Positions 1 to 9,735 of a DNA stretch of 64,000 bases are shown piece by piece. The stretch covers positions 124,001 through 188,000 of the forward strand of contig NZ_BAABLF010000006.1 in NCBI RefSeq assembly GCF_039544205.1, given 5' to 3'. Numbering within the stretch: the first letter of the stretch is position 1; every line of letters starts with the position of its first letter. The stretch is from Ferrimonas gelatinilytica (lineage in GTDB: Bacteria; Pseudomonadota; Gammaproteobacteria; Enterobacterales; Shewanellaceae). Below the pieces are notes generated by a model that saw nothing but the letters and a program-made list of their open reading frames with translations, made no database searches and was not told the DNA's origin. Made by a program: the position numbers and the translations under genes.

Positions 1-2138
1 CCGGTGCCAAGCGTTTCTCCCTCGAGGGGGGCGATGCCATGGTGCCGATGATGCGTGAGTTGATCTATCGCGCCGGAGACCAGGGAGCCAAAGAGGTGGT
101 TGTGGGGATGGCACACCGTGGTCGTCTCAACATGCTGGTTAATATCCTCGGCAAGAAGCCCGGCGACCTGTTCGACGAGTTCGCCGGCAAGCACGACGAA
201 GCCCTCGGCAGTGGTGACGTGAAGTACCACCAGGGGTTCTCCTCCGACTTTGCCACCCCCGGCGGCAATGTCCACCTGGCACTGGCTTTCAACCCCTCCC
301 ACCTTGAGATCGTAGCCCCCGTGGTGATCGGCTCCGTTCGGGCCCGCATGGACCGGCGTAAGTGTGAGACCGGTAAGCTGGTGATGCCCATCACCATCCA
401 CGGCGACTCCGCCATCGCCGGGCAGGGGGTGGTTCAGGAAACCCTCAACATGTCGCAGACCCGTGGTTTTCAGGTGGGTGGCGCCATTCGGGTGGTAATC
501 AATAACCAGGTTGGTTTCACCACCTCCAACCCGGCGGATACCCGCTCAACTGAATACTGTACCGACATCGCCAAGATGGTTCAGGCGCCAGTATTCCATG
601 TGAACGCAGACGATCCGGAAGCGGTGGCCTTCGTGGCCCAGTTGGCGGTGGACTACCGTTACGAGTTCGGCCGCGACGTGTTCATCGACCTTATCTGCTA
701 CCGCCGTCACGGCCACAACGAAGCGGATGAGCCAAGCGCGACTCAGCCGTTGATGTACAAGAAGATCAAGAAGCATCCGACACCGCGTAAGATCTACGCT
801 GAGCGCCTGATCGAGCAGAAGGTGATGAGCGCCGAGGAGGTCACGGAGCAGATCAACACCTACCGGGACCTGCTTGAGCGGGGCGATTGTGTGGTGCCTG
901 AGTGGCGGGTGATGACGGAGCACTCCGTCGACTGGACCCCCTTCTTGGACCACGACTGGACCGCCGCTTACGACAGCCAAGTGCCGCTGGAGAAGCTTCA
1001 GGCTCTGGGCCAGGCACTGACCGACTTCCCAGAAGAGCATAAGCTTCACTCCCGGGTTAACAAGATCTACAAGGACCGCGAAGCCATGGTCGCGGGCGAG
1101 AAGGCACTGGATTGGGGCATGGCGGAAATCCTGGCGTACGCCACCCTGCTCGATGATGGTTACCGGGTTCGTCTGACCGGTCAGGACTCCGGCCGCGGCA
1201 CCTTCTTCCACCGCCATGCGGTGCTGCATAACCAGGAAAATGCCACCACCTACATGCCCCTGCGTCACCTGTCGGAGCAGCAGGCCCCGATCGAGATCTA
1301 CGACTCGGTGCTGTCTGAAGCGGCGGTGTTGGCCTTTGAGTATGGTTACGCCACCGCCGAACCCGCCGGCTTGACCCTGTGGGAAGCGCAGTTTGGTGAC
1401 TTTGCCAACGGTGCCCAGGTGGTGATCGATCAGTTCCTCAGCTCCGGCGAGCAGAAGTGGGGCCGTCTGTGCGGCTTGACCATGCTTCTGCCACACGGCT
1501 ATGAAGGGCAGGGGCCGGAACACAGCTCCGCTCGCCTTGAGCGATTCCTGCAGCTGTGCGCCAACCACAACATGCAGGTGTGCGTGCCGACAACCCCGGC
1601 CCAGGTGTACCACATGATCCGCCGTCAGACGCTGCGCCCCATGCGCCGCCCTCTGGTGGTGATGAGCCCCAAATCCCTGCTGCGTCATCCGCTGGCCGTG
1701 AGCGGCCTGGAGGAGTTGGCCAACGGCACCTTCCAGAACGTGATTGGGGAAGTGGATGAGCTGGACCCGACCCAGGTAGATCGCGTTGTGTTCTGCTCTG
1801 GCAAGGTCTATTTCGACCTGTTGGAGAAGCGCCGCCGGGAAGAGCTCACCAACGTGGCCCTGATCCGTATCGAGCAACTCTACCCCTTCCCAGCCGACGA
1901 GATGGCGAAAGTGCTGGCAGATTACCAGCACGTGACGGACTTCGTCTGGTGTCAGGAGGAACCGCAGAACCAGGGTGCCTGGTACTGCAGCCAGCACCAC
2001 TTCTGGCAAGCGCTGCCGCCTCGCGGTCAGCTCAGCTACGCCGGCCGTGAAGCCTCCGCTGCTCCTGCGGTGGGTTACGTCTCGGTGCATACCAAACAAC
2101 AACAGGCGCTGGTTAACGACGCGCTGAATTTGAAGTAA
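1..2138 (+). CDS. sucA: 2-oxoglutarate dehydrogenase E1 component (5' truncated)
   Basis: This is the thiamine-diphosphate E1 subunit of the 2-oxoglutarate dehydrogenase complex, which decarboxylates 2-oxoglutarate and passes the succinyl group to the lipoyl arm of SucB. The gene enters the window already open: the codons before the first internal ATG at 39 read AKRFSLEGGDAMVPMM, typical of mid-SucA, so the true start lies upstream. About 711 residues are visible, so roughly the first quarter of the usual 930-odd residue protein is missing. Visible signatures include HGDSAIAGQGVVQETLNMS and the transketolase-like segment EAQFGDFANGAQVVIDQF. The gene is followed after 23 bases by sucB, the usual order. 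Seen: reading frame and motifs. Known: family function. Confidence 0.97.
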   Translation, partial: GAKRFSLEGGDAMVPMMRELIYRAGDQGAKEVVVGMAHRGRLNMLVNILGKKPGDLFDEFAGKHDEALGSGDVKYHQGFSSDFATPGGNVHLALAFNPSHLEIVAPVVIGSVRARMDRRKCETGKLVMPITIHGDSAIAGQGVVQETLNMSQTRGFQVGGAIRVVINNQVGFTTSNPADTRSTEYCTDIAKMVQAPVFHVNADDPEAVAFVAQLAVDYRYEFGRDVFIDLICYRRHGHNEADEPSATQPLMYKKIKKHPTPRKIYAERLIEQKVMSAEEVTEQINTYRDLLERGDCVVPEWRVMTEHSVDWTPFLDHDWTAAYDSQVPLEKLQALGQALTDFPEEHKLHSRVNKIYKDREAMVAGEKALDWGMAEILAYATLLDDGYRVRLTGQDSGRGTFFHRHAVLHNQENATTYMPLRHLSEQQAPIEIYDSVLSEAAVLAFEYGYATAEPAGLTLWEAQFGDFANGAQVVIDQFLSSGEQKWGRLCGLTMLLPHGYEGQGPEHSSARLERFLQLCANHNMQVCVPTTPAQVYHMIRRQTLRPMRRPLVVMSPKSLLRHPLAVSGLEELANGTFQNVIGEVDELDPTQVDRVVFCSGKVYFDLLEKRRREELTNVALIRIEQLYPFPADEMAKVLADYQHVTDFVWCQEEPQNQGAWYCSQHHFWQALPPRGQLSYAGREASAAPAVGYVSVHTKQQQALVNDALNLK

Positions 2139-2161
2139 GAATTGAACAAGGATTGATAGCC

Positions 2162-3352
2162 ATGAGCATCGAAATCAAAGTTCCCGTGCTGCCAGAGTCC
2201 GTCGCCGATGCCACCATCGCCACCTGGCACGTTCAGCCCGGTGAAGCCGTCAGCCGCGACCAGGTCCTGGTGGACATTGAAACCGACAAGGTGGTGCTGG
2301 AAGTGCCCGCACCGGAGGATGGCCAACTGGGCGAGATCCTCAATAACGAAGGGGACACCGTCCTGGCGGAGCAGGTGATCGCCAGCTTCATCGCCGGTGC
2401 CAAGGCGGGCCAGGAGGTCGACAAGCCGGCGGCTACGCCGGAGGCCCCCAGTGCCGAGGAGGGCAACGATGCCCTGAGCCCCTCGGTGCGCCGTCTGGTG
2501 GCAGAGCACAACGTCGACGTGAGCAAAATCGCTGGCACCGGCGTTGGCGGCCGTATCACTAAGGAAGATGTGGAAGCCTTCGTTAAGGCCAAGGGCGATG
2601 CCCCGGCCAGCAAGCCGGCCGAAGCCAAAGCGCCGGCACCTGAGCTGGGCGATCGCACCGAGAAGCGGGTACCTATGACCCGTTTGCGTAAGCGCATTGC
2701 GGAGCGTCTGCTGGAAGCCAAGAACTCCACCGCCATGCTGACCACCTTCAATGAGGTGAACATGGCCCCCATCATGACCCTGCGTAAGCAGTACAAGGAC
2801 ATCTTCGAAGAGCGCCACGGCATCCGCCTGGGCTTCATGTCCTTCTATGTTAAGGCCGTGGTGGAAGCCCTCAAGCGTTACCCGGAGGTGAACGCCTCCA
2901 TCGATGGCGACGATGTGGTGTACCACAACTACTTCGATGTCAGCATCGCCGTATCGACCCCTCGCGGTCTGGTGACCCCGGTGCTGCGGGATGCCGATAA
3001 GCTGTCCGTGGCCGAGATCGAAAAAGGGATCAAGGAGCTGGCGATCAAGGGCCAGCAGGGCAAGCTGACCGTCGAGGAGCTCTCCGGAGGGAACTTCACC
3101 ATCACCAATGGCGGTGTCTTCGGTTCCCTGATGTCCACCCCAATCATCAACCCGCCTCAGAGCGCCATCCTGGGGATGCACGCCATTAAGGAGCGTCCAA
3201 TGGCGGTCAACGGCCAGGTTGAGATCCAGCCGATGATGTACCTGGCGCTCTCCTATGACCATCGCATCGTCGATGGCCGCGAGTCCGTGGGCTTCCTGGT
3301 GACCATCAAAGAGTTGCTGGAAGATCCGACCCGCCTGCTGTTGGACATCTAA
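2162..3352 (+). CDS. sucB: 2-oxoglutarate dehydrogenase E2, dihydrolipoyl succinyltransferase
   Basis: This is the E2 core of the 2-oxoglutarate dehydrogenase complex, which transfers the succinyl group from lipoamide to CoA. At 396 residues it has the expected length. An N-terminal lipoyl domain (about 1-77) carries the lipoylation motif ETDKVVLEV. A peripheral subunit-binding domain lies near 105-140 (SPSVRRLVAEHNVDVSKIAG), joined by Ala/Pro-rich linkers. The C-terminal catalytic domain ends with the acyltransferase signature YDHRIVDGRES, containing the catalytic His and Asp. The ATG at 2162 is preferred over an in-frame TTG at 2153 because AAGGA at 2148-2152 is spaced 9 bases from the ATG and family members begin MSIEIKVP. 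It is co-directional with sucA and sucCD. Confidence 0.97.
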   Translation: MSIEIKVPVLPESVADATIATWHVQPGEAVSRDQVLVDIETDKVVLEVPAPEDGQLGEILNNEGDTVLAEQVIASFIAGAKAGQEVDKPAATPEAPSAEEGNDALSPSVRRLVAEHNVDVSKIAGTGVGGRITKEDVEAFVKAKGDAPASKPAEAKAPAPELGDRTEKRVPMTRLRKRIAERLLEAKNSTAMLTTFNEVNMAPIMTLRKQYKDIFEERHGIRLGFMSFYVKAVVEALKRYPEVNASIDGDDVVYHNYFDVSIAVSTPRGLVTPVLRDADKLSVAEIEKGIKELAIKGQQGKLTVEELSGGNFTITNGGVFGSLMSTPIINPPQSAILGMHAIKERPMAVNGQVEIQPMMYLALSYDHRIVDGRESVGFLVTIKELLEDPTRLLLDI

Positions 3353-3442
3353 GGTTTTTGCCGGGGAGGCAGTGCCTCCCCAATCTCGAGTCCCCTGCCT
3401 TCGGGCTTTGGAAGTTATAAGAAGTAATACGGATATAAAAGT

Positions 3443-4608
<1,166 letters not shown>

Positions 4609-4609
<1 letters not shown>

Positions 4610-5481
4610 TGAGCGTTTTGATCAATAAAGACACCAAGGTGATCTGCCAGGGCTTTACCGGCGGACAGGGCACCTTCCACTCTGAGCAGGCGCTGGAGTA
4701 CGGCACGCAGATGGTTGGCGGCGTTTCTCCGGGCAAAGGGGGCACCACCCACCTGGGCCTGCCGGTGTTCAACACCGTGCGTGAAGCGGTTGAAGTCACC
4801 GGTGCCACCGCTTCCGTGATCTACGTTCCGGCCCCGTTCTGTAAGGACGCCATCCTGGAAGCGATCGATGCGGGCATCGAGCTGATCGTGACCATCACCG
4901 AGGGGATCCCGACCCTGGACATGCTGGACGTCAAGGTCAAGCTGGACCAGGCCGGTGTTCGCATGATCGGCCCCAACTGCCCCGGTGTGATCACCCCGGG
5001 TGAGTGCAAGATCGGCATCATGCCCGGCCACATCCACAAGCCGGGCAAAGTGGGTATCGTTTCCCGCTCCGGCACCCTGACCTACGAGGCGGTCAAGCAG
5101 ACCACCGACGAAGGTTTCGGCCAGTCCACCTGTGTGGGCATCGGTGGCGACCCGATCCCGGGTTCCAACTTCATCGACATCCTGGAGATGTTCCAGAACG
5201 ACCCTCAGACCGAGGCGATCGTGATGATCGGTGAGATCGGCGGTACCGCCGAAGAGGAAGCGGCAGCTTACATCAAGGCCAACGTGACCAAGCCGGTGGT
5301 TTCCTACATCGCCGGTGTCACTGCGCCTCCGGGCAAGCGGATGGGCCATGCCGGCGCCATCATCGCCGGCGGTAAAGGCACCGCTGCCGACAAGTTTGAA
5401 GCCCTGGAAGACGCTGGTGTTCGTACCGTGCGCTCCCTGGCGGACATCGGTAAGGCGCTGCGGGATCTCACTGGCTGGTAA
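4609..5481 (+). CDS. sucD: Succinyl-CoA synthetase alpha subunit
   Basis: This is the CoA-binding subunit of succinyl-CoA synthetase, carrying the histidine that is transiently phosphorylated. Its 290 residues match the family length. The Rossmann-type CoA-binding domain contains QGFTGGQGTFHSEQALEYG and GPNCPGVITPGECKIGIMPG. The phospho-histidine loop GHAGAIIAGGKGTA is intact near residue 245. The ATG overlaps the last base of the sucC stop. A strong rho-independent terminator follows at 5504-5532, closing the suc unit. Confidence 0.97.
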
Positions 5482-5503
5482 GCCTGTCACTGAGTCCACC
5501 ATT

Positions 5504-5532
5504 AAGCCCACCCACTGAGGTGGGCTTTTTCG
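5504..5532 (+). terminator. Rho-independent terminator of the suc operon
   Basis: A perfect 9-bp stem (AAGCCCACC, 5504-5512, paired with 5519-5527) has a six-base loop and runs into TTTTT. It lies 22 bases after the sucD stop. Confidence 0.9.
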
Positions 5533-5840
5533 TTCTCTGCGTTTGCTTATCGGCCGCGCGACTTACCCGGCTGGGTTGCCACCAGGAGCGGCGCCGTGAC
5601 TCTCTGCTCCCTGCAAGCAGATAGCCATCTCCCTGCTGCTCAGGCATTTATCTACGATTGTTCCCAAGCGCTTTTTTGGTTAATTGGTCAGACATTGGAT
5701 CCGGATCACAGCAAACAATGGCCAAGCCGCCAAAATACGCGCCACAACTATACTGACTGTCGTCGTGCCGTTTTTTTGGCCTTCGGGTAGTACGGTATGA
5801 ATCCAATCAAGCATTGAATCAACGTGGAGTGGTTATCCCG
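5533..5840 (+). promoter_or_regulatory. Upstream region of the DUF3360 gene with a CRP-like site
   Basis: This is a gene-free stretch of about 300 bases between the suc terminator and the DUF3360 start. A possible cAMP-CRP site lies at 5695-5710: TTGGA, six bases, then a perfect TCACA half. The left half deviates from TGTGA at two positions. A TATACT hexamer at about 5747 could be a -10 element, but no good -35 is visible. A 64-codon open frame at 5596-5790 has no ribosome site or recognisable product. The regulatory reading is inference only. Confidence 0.3.
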
Positions 5841-7334
5841 ATGTCGGAAAACCAAGAAAAAAGCTATCGCGAGCTGCATCGGCCAGCCAGCGAGTTCGAG
5901 TCCCGGAGTGATTACCTGGACCACGAACTGCAAATTATGAAACCGCGCCGTTGGGGCCTGAACCTGCCCGGGCGCGATTTCCGCTTCGAGTGGGAAGACC
6001 TGGTGCCTGCGTTGGCGGGGACCATCGGGATTATCGCCATGTACTCCGCCGTGGGGATGGCCTGGGCCCAGGGCCTCAGCGCCCGCTGGGACCATATCGA
6101 ACTGGGCAAGGCGTTCGCCATCGAGGTGGCCCGGGTTGAGATGCTGATCCCGGCCCTGCTGTTCTGTATCCTGGCTTCCGGCTTCCTGAACCCCAGAGCC
6201 AACCTGGCTGGTAACCACGGTCCGATGATCCCGCTGATCGGCGCCATCGCCCTGGCCGGTGCGCACCCGCTGGCGCTGGCGATCCTGCTGGGTATCTTCG
6301 GCTTGCTGCTCTCCTACTTCAAAGGGGGCTCCAAACTGGTGAACCTCACCAGTGAAGGGGTCGCCGGGGGCCTGTTGGTGTTCCTCGGCTTCACCGGTGC
6401 CATGAGCCAGATCGGGGATATCCAGGCCTGGTCGAAAGGGATCGAGATGGGCCACGTGGGCCTGATCGTCCTGGCGGTCACCGTTGTCCTCTACGCCTAC
6501 CTGGCCAAAGTCGGCAAGCGCTGGCTGGCGATCCCCGCCTGTGCCCTGACCGGCCTGCTGATCGCCCTGGCCCTGGGCGCCGGCTTTGACCTGACCTTTG
6601 AAACCCAAACCGGCCTGCCGAACCTGAATCCGGTCTACTGGTGGGGCAGCACCGACCACGGCTGGATGCTGGGTCTGCCGAACATGAGCCACTTCATCGC
6701 CTCACTGCCGTTTGCCATCCTGGCGGTGGCGATGTGGTCTCCGGACTTCCTTGGCCACCGCATCTTCCAGGAGCTGAACTACCCCAAGGGCACCGATCGC
6801 GTGCTGATGGATGTAGATGACACCATGACCACCTGCTCCATCCGCCAGATGGTAGGCACCGCGGTGGGTGGCTGTAACATCACCTCCTCCTGGGGTACCT
6901 ACATGATCCCGGCCGCCATCGCCAAGCGCCCCATCCCGGCCGGCGGTATCCTGCTGGGCACCCTGTGCATCATCGTGGCCTACCTGGGCTTCCCGATGGA
7001 CGCTGCGGTATGGCCTCCGGTGATGCGCGTTGCGCTGTTGGTAGGGGTATTCCTGCCGTTGCTGGAAGCGGGCATGCAGATGATCAAGGACAGCAAGGAT
7101 TCCCAGTCTGCGGGTATCTGCGTCTTCGCCGCCGCTGTGACCAACCCGGTGCTGGCGTGGGCCCTGACCATGCTGCTGGATAACAACGGCTTGATCGGTG
7201 ACAAAGAGCGTCCCAAGAAGCTGTCGAAAATGGATCGTCTGGTGATCCCGGCCTCGGTACTGGTGATCTGCCTGGTGGCGATGCTCGCCGTGGGCATGCT
7301 GGAGCCGCAATACGGCATTCAGAGCCTCCTGTAA
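5841..7334 (+). CDS. DUF3360-family multispanning membrane transporter
   Basis: This 497-residue inner-membrane protein has many hydrophobic segments after a soluble N-terminal stretch. The opening SYRELHRPASEFESRSDYLDHELQIMKPRRW, together with the segment FEWEDLVPALAGTIGIIAMYSAVG, matches what I recall of the DUF3360 family in Vibrio and Shewanella. That family resembles SulP/NCS2-type anion or nucleobase permeases, but its substrate is not established. The ATG at 5841 is preferred over a TTG at 5814 because GGAG at 5826-5829 precedes it and the conserved N-terminus begins shortly after. A bidirectional terminator follows. It stands alone, so its neighbours give no functional hint. Confidence 0.75.
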   Translation: MSENQEKSYRELHRPASEFESRSDYLDHELQIMKPRRWGLNLPGRDFRFEWEDLVPALAGTIGIIAMYSAVGMAWAQGLSARWDHIELGKAFAIEVARVEMLIPALLFCILASGFLNPRANLAGNHGPMIPLIGAIALAGAHPLALAILLGIFGLLLSYFKGGSKLVNLTSEGVAGGLLVFLGFTGAMSQIGDIQAWSKGIEMGHVGLIVLAVTVVLYAYLAKVGKRWLAIPACALTGLLIALALGAGFDLTFETQTGLPNLNPVYWWGSTDHGWMLGLPNMSHFIASLPFAILAVAMWSPDFLGHRIFQELNYPKGTDRVLMDVDDTMTTCSIRQMVGTAVGGCNITSSWGTYMIPAAIAKRPIPAGGILLGTLCIIVAYLGFPMDAAVWPPVMRVALLVGVFLPLLEAGMQMIKDSKDSQSAGICVFAAAVTNPVLAWALTMLLDNNGLIGDKERPKKLSKMDRLVIPASVLVICLVAMLAVGMLEPQYGIQSLL

Positions 7335-7347
7335 GGGAAGCGATGAG

Positions 7348-7379
7348 AAAAAAGGCGCTGCAGGAGCAGCGCCTTTTTT
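7348..7379. terminator. Bidirectional terminator between the DUF3360 gene and the ACT-domain gene
   Basis: GGCGCTGC (7354-7361) pairs perfectly with GCAGCGCC (7366-7373) across an AGGA loop. It is flanked by A6 on the left and T6 on the right, so it can terminate both convergent genes. Confidence 0.92.
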
Positions 7380-7406
7380 GTTCCCGAATTTTTCCTTAAG
7401 AGCGCC

Positions 7407-7916
7407 TTACAGAGCGGGAATGGGATGGACCACGATATGCTCGTGCAGTCCCTCCAACTCCCGGGCCAGGCTGGCAGGATCCAACTCCGCCGGCAGGGTG
7501 ACCTGAAGCTTGGCGGTAAAGAGGCTCTGGCCGGTATCGGAAACCCCGAGTCGATGGCTTTCCAGCTGATCGATGTTGATGCTGTGGCTGGCCATCAGTT
7601 GGCTGATGTCGTTGATAAGACCGGGCCGGTCATCGGCGTCGATCCGAAAGGCGGCACTCACCGCATCGTGTTTCGGAGGGGGGCTCAGCGGGTGGATGGT
7701 GACCTCCACATCGTTCAGCTGTTGCAGGGCACTTTGCAGTGCGTTTTGCCCCTCCTTGGGGACGTCGATCTTGATCAGTGCCATGAAGCGACCATCCATG
7801 TTACAGATTTTACTGTTGATCCAGCGACCTCCCCGATCATGGGTGACCTCGGTCAGCTGTTTGAGGATCCCGGGCAGGTCCGGCCCGATGACGCTGATGA
7901 TGAATTGACTGTTCAT
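7407..7916 (-). CDS. ACT-domain protein of the GcvR family (paralogue)
   Basis: This 169-residue protein has two ACT domains. The first begins NSQFIISVIGPDLPGILKQLTEVTHDRGG, and the second lies near 90-165 (AFRIDADDRPGLINDISQLMASHSINIDQL). This is the architecture of GcvR, the co-repressor that binds GcvA in glycine-cleavage control. A second gene at 49574-50104 sits in the canonical gcvR position next to bcp and dapA, so this copy is a paralogue of uncertain target. The ATG at 7916 is chosen over an ATG five codons upstream because AGGAGAG sits just before it. It converges on the DUF3360 gene and shares its terminator. Confidence 0.8.
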   Translation of the reverse strand: MNSQFIISVIGPDLPGILKQLTEVTHDRGGRWINSKICNMDGRFMALIKIDVPKEGQNALQSALQQLNDVEVTIHPLSPPPKHDAVSAAFRIDADDRPGLINDISQLMASHSINIDQLESHRLGVSDTGQSLFTAKLQVTLPAELDPASLARELEGLHEHIVVHPIPAL

Positions 7917-8079
7917 ACTGCTCTCCTGCATGGGTCAATGGGAAGGCTCATGGTTTGAGTGTAAACCAGTTGAACTGGAGCAGGAAAAAGCCCAAGCGCG
8001 CGCCATCTCGATGGTTGTGTCTCTATCTTGCCGGTCATACACTTCGCTGCGCTATTTCGCTGTCCTCAAGGGAGATCCC

Positions 8080-8571
8080 ATGCCTGAAACCCACGAACCC
8101 CGTAACCGTGATCCTGACAGCGATCATCCGGCAGATTCGTCGACGGCTTCTGCCTCAACCGCCCGGCATAACGCCACCGAACCGTCACGATCCCTGGTGC
8201 GCTTTCGCCAGGGCCTGGGGTGGCTCACGCTGGCGCTTTGCGTGGTTTCCCTGTTGCTGAGTATGCTGCGCTGGCCAACCTTGCATGGGGTGTTGGCTGG
8301 CTACCTGGATGCGCCCATCGGTGCCCCTGAGGTGTGGGCGGCAACCACGGTGCTGCTGCTATTGAATCTGCTCTGGCTGGGGGCGGGCGCGTTTTTGGCG
8401 ATCGCGTTGATCCGGGGGCGGCGTCTTCGCCCCTGGATCTACTTTCTTTGCACCGCCACCCTGCTGTTTGGCGGACTGTTCAGCAAGATCCTCGCCGGGA
8501 GTCTCATCTTGCTGCGCCTCTACGAGGAGGCTCGGGCCGCAAACCGGTCACAATCGGGTTCCCCCGATTGA
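8080..8571 (+). CDS. Unknown small membrane protein
   Basis: I do not recognise this 163-residue protein. About 50 hydrophilic residues rich in Ser, Thr, Asp and Pro are followed by three hydrophobic segments: LGWLTLALCVVSLLLSML, VWAATTVLLLLNLLWLGAGAFLAIALI (reads as one long span) and WIYFLCTATLLFGGLFSKILAGSLILL. The C-terminus is short and charged. The ATG at 8080 is preferred over upstream starts because AAGGGAGAT lies immediately before it. It shares direction with the next membrane gene after a 138-base gap. It is probably an inner-membrane protein with the charged N-terminus in the cytoplasm. Confidence 0.65.
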   Translation: MPETHEPRNRDPDSDHPADSSTASASTARHNATEPSRSLVRFRQGLGWLTLALCVVSLLLSMLRWPTLHGVLAGYLDAPIGAPEVWAATTVLLLLNLLWLGAGAFLAIALIRGRRLRPWIYFLCTATLLFGGLFSKILAGSLILLRLYEEARAANRSQSGSPD

Positions 8572-8709
8572 GTAAAATGGAGCTTTCTAAACGTCCTAAT
8601 TCCCTAAAATATCAAGATTATTCAAGGCTGTGCTCATGGACGAGAGCGGTGAGGCAGGGGGCTCCTGCAGGGTGATCTTTACCGGCGGCATAGATTGGAG
8701 CGTCCATTG

Positions 8710-9405
8710 ATGGGCAACCTTCCCAAAATCCTCTGGCTCTTCCTGCTTTTACTGGTCAGCGCGGACCTGGCCTTTTTCGCGCTGAACCTGCTGCTGAAAC
8801 TGAATTATCTCACTAATCCCTTGTTCTCCATCCAGAAAGATGGCGGCTATGCAGAAATCTATCAGTATCTCAAGGAGCTCTGGATCATTCTGCTGCTGGC
8901 CATACTCTGGCTCAGGGTTCGTCAGCCGGTGTTCATCGGCTGGTTGCTGTTGTGGCTCTACCTGCTGCTCGATGACAGCCTCCAACTGCACGAGCAGGCC
9001 GGGGAGTGGCTAGCCCAGCCGGTGACCTGGGAGAAGTGGGCCGGGATCGGGGCCGATGCCTGGGGGGAGTTTCTCTATCTGTCGGTGGTGGGAGCGGCGC
9101 TCGTCGCTCTGCTCTACTGGACCCATAAGCGCTCCGCTTCCGGCAGCCAGCGGCAGGTGCTGCCACTTTGGGGGCTTCTGGTTTTGCTGGTTTTTTGCGG
9201 GGGGATCGGGGATATGCTGCACTCGGCGTTTTACGACGTCCCCATTTGGCAGGTGCTCTTCGTCCTCCTGGAGGATGGTGGCGAGATGGTGGTGGTGAGT
9301 CTGATGGTGGTTGCCCTGCTGGCGCTTCATCTGAAACCCGCCGGTCAGTTTGGCGCGGCGTCCGAGCCTGAGCCCACCAGCCCCCTCAAGGGCACCCCGG
9401 ACTAA
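8710..9405 (+). CDS. Unknown polytopic membrane protein with a DDSLQLHE motif
   Basis: This 231-residue integral membrane protein has six or so hydrophobic segments. Acidic and histidine residues sit at membrane edges: LLLDDSLQLHEQAGEW near 85-100, DMLHSAFYD near 170, and LLEDGGEM near 190. This regularly spaced Asp/His/Glu pattern could be metal- or quinone-binding, but no family assignment is made. The ATG at 8710 is supported by GGAG at 8697-8700. An in-frame TTG at 8695 would add five residues. The C-terminal tail is soluble. The TonB2 cluster begins 330 bases downstream in the same direction. Confidence 0.6.
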   Translation: MGNLPKILWLFLLLLVSADLAFFALNLLLKLNYLTNPLFSIQKDGGYAEIYQYLKELWIILLLAILWLRVRQPVFIGWLLLWLYLLLDDSLQLHEQAGEWLAQPVTWEKWAGIGADAWGEFLYLSVVGAALVALLYWTHKRSASGSQRQVLPLWGLLVLLVFCGGIGDMLHSAFYDVPIWQVLFVLLEDGGEMVVVSLMVVALLALHLKPAGQFGAASEPEPTSPLKGTPD

Positions 9406-9735
9406 ACCTCTTAGATTAGTCCGAGAGACGGGCGTTCCCGCATTAATCCCTTTTCCCTGCGGCGTTACCAACATCCGCGCACAGGGCGGCACGCTTACCC
9501 TTGCATCCAGGAACCTGCCTTGCTGTATTGGGCATTCAGTTGGGCAGAGAACTGCCAAATTTGTGACCGTTACAGCAAATCCACCGATGAGATTGATGGC
9601 GCTTCACACTGTGAAGCGCTCAACTCGACTTCGCTCCGGGGCTGTCGGAGAATTCGGCACAACCTGAGTATCGTTCAATGTTTCTCATTCAGGGGCCCCC
9701 TGATTCGCCGATCATCCAACTGGGCTGTAACCACT
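9406..9735 (+). promoter_or_regulatory. Upstream region of the TonB2 cluster with a perfect palindrome
   Basis: This 330-base gene-free stretch precedes the six-gene TonB2 unit and should hold its promoter. The clearest element is a perfect 10-bp inverted repeat with a one-base centre at 9599-9619 (GCGCTTCACA / TGTGAAGCGC). A half CRP-like TGTGA lies at 9562-9566. A Fur-type operator would be expected for a TonB system. Only a weak AATG-N5-CATT core is present near 9679, which I do not consider convincing. Frames open through this region have no ribosome site. Confidence 0.4.

Noticed and set aside
5596..5790. 64-codon frame upstream of the DUF3360 gene
   Set aside because: It has no ribosome site and no hydrophobic or domain pattern, and it overlaps probable promoter sequence.
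9670..9700. Possible Fur box before the TonB2 cluster
   Set aside because: Only AATG-N5-CATT is recognisable, and the match to the 19-base Fur consensus is poor.
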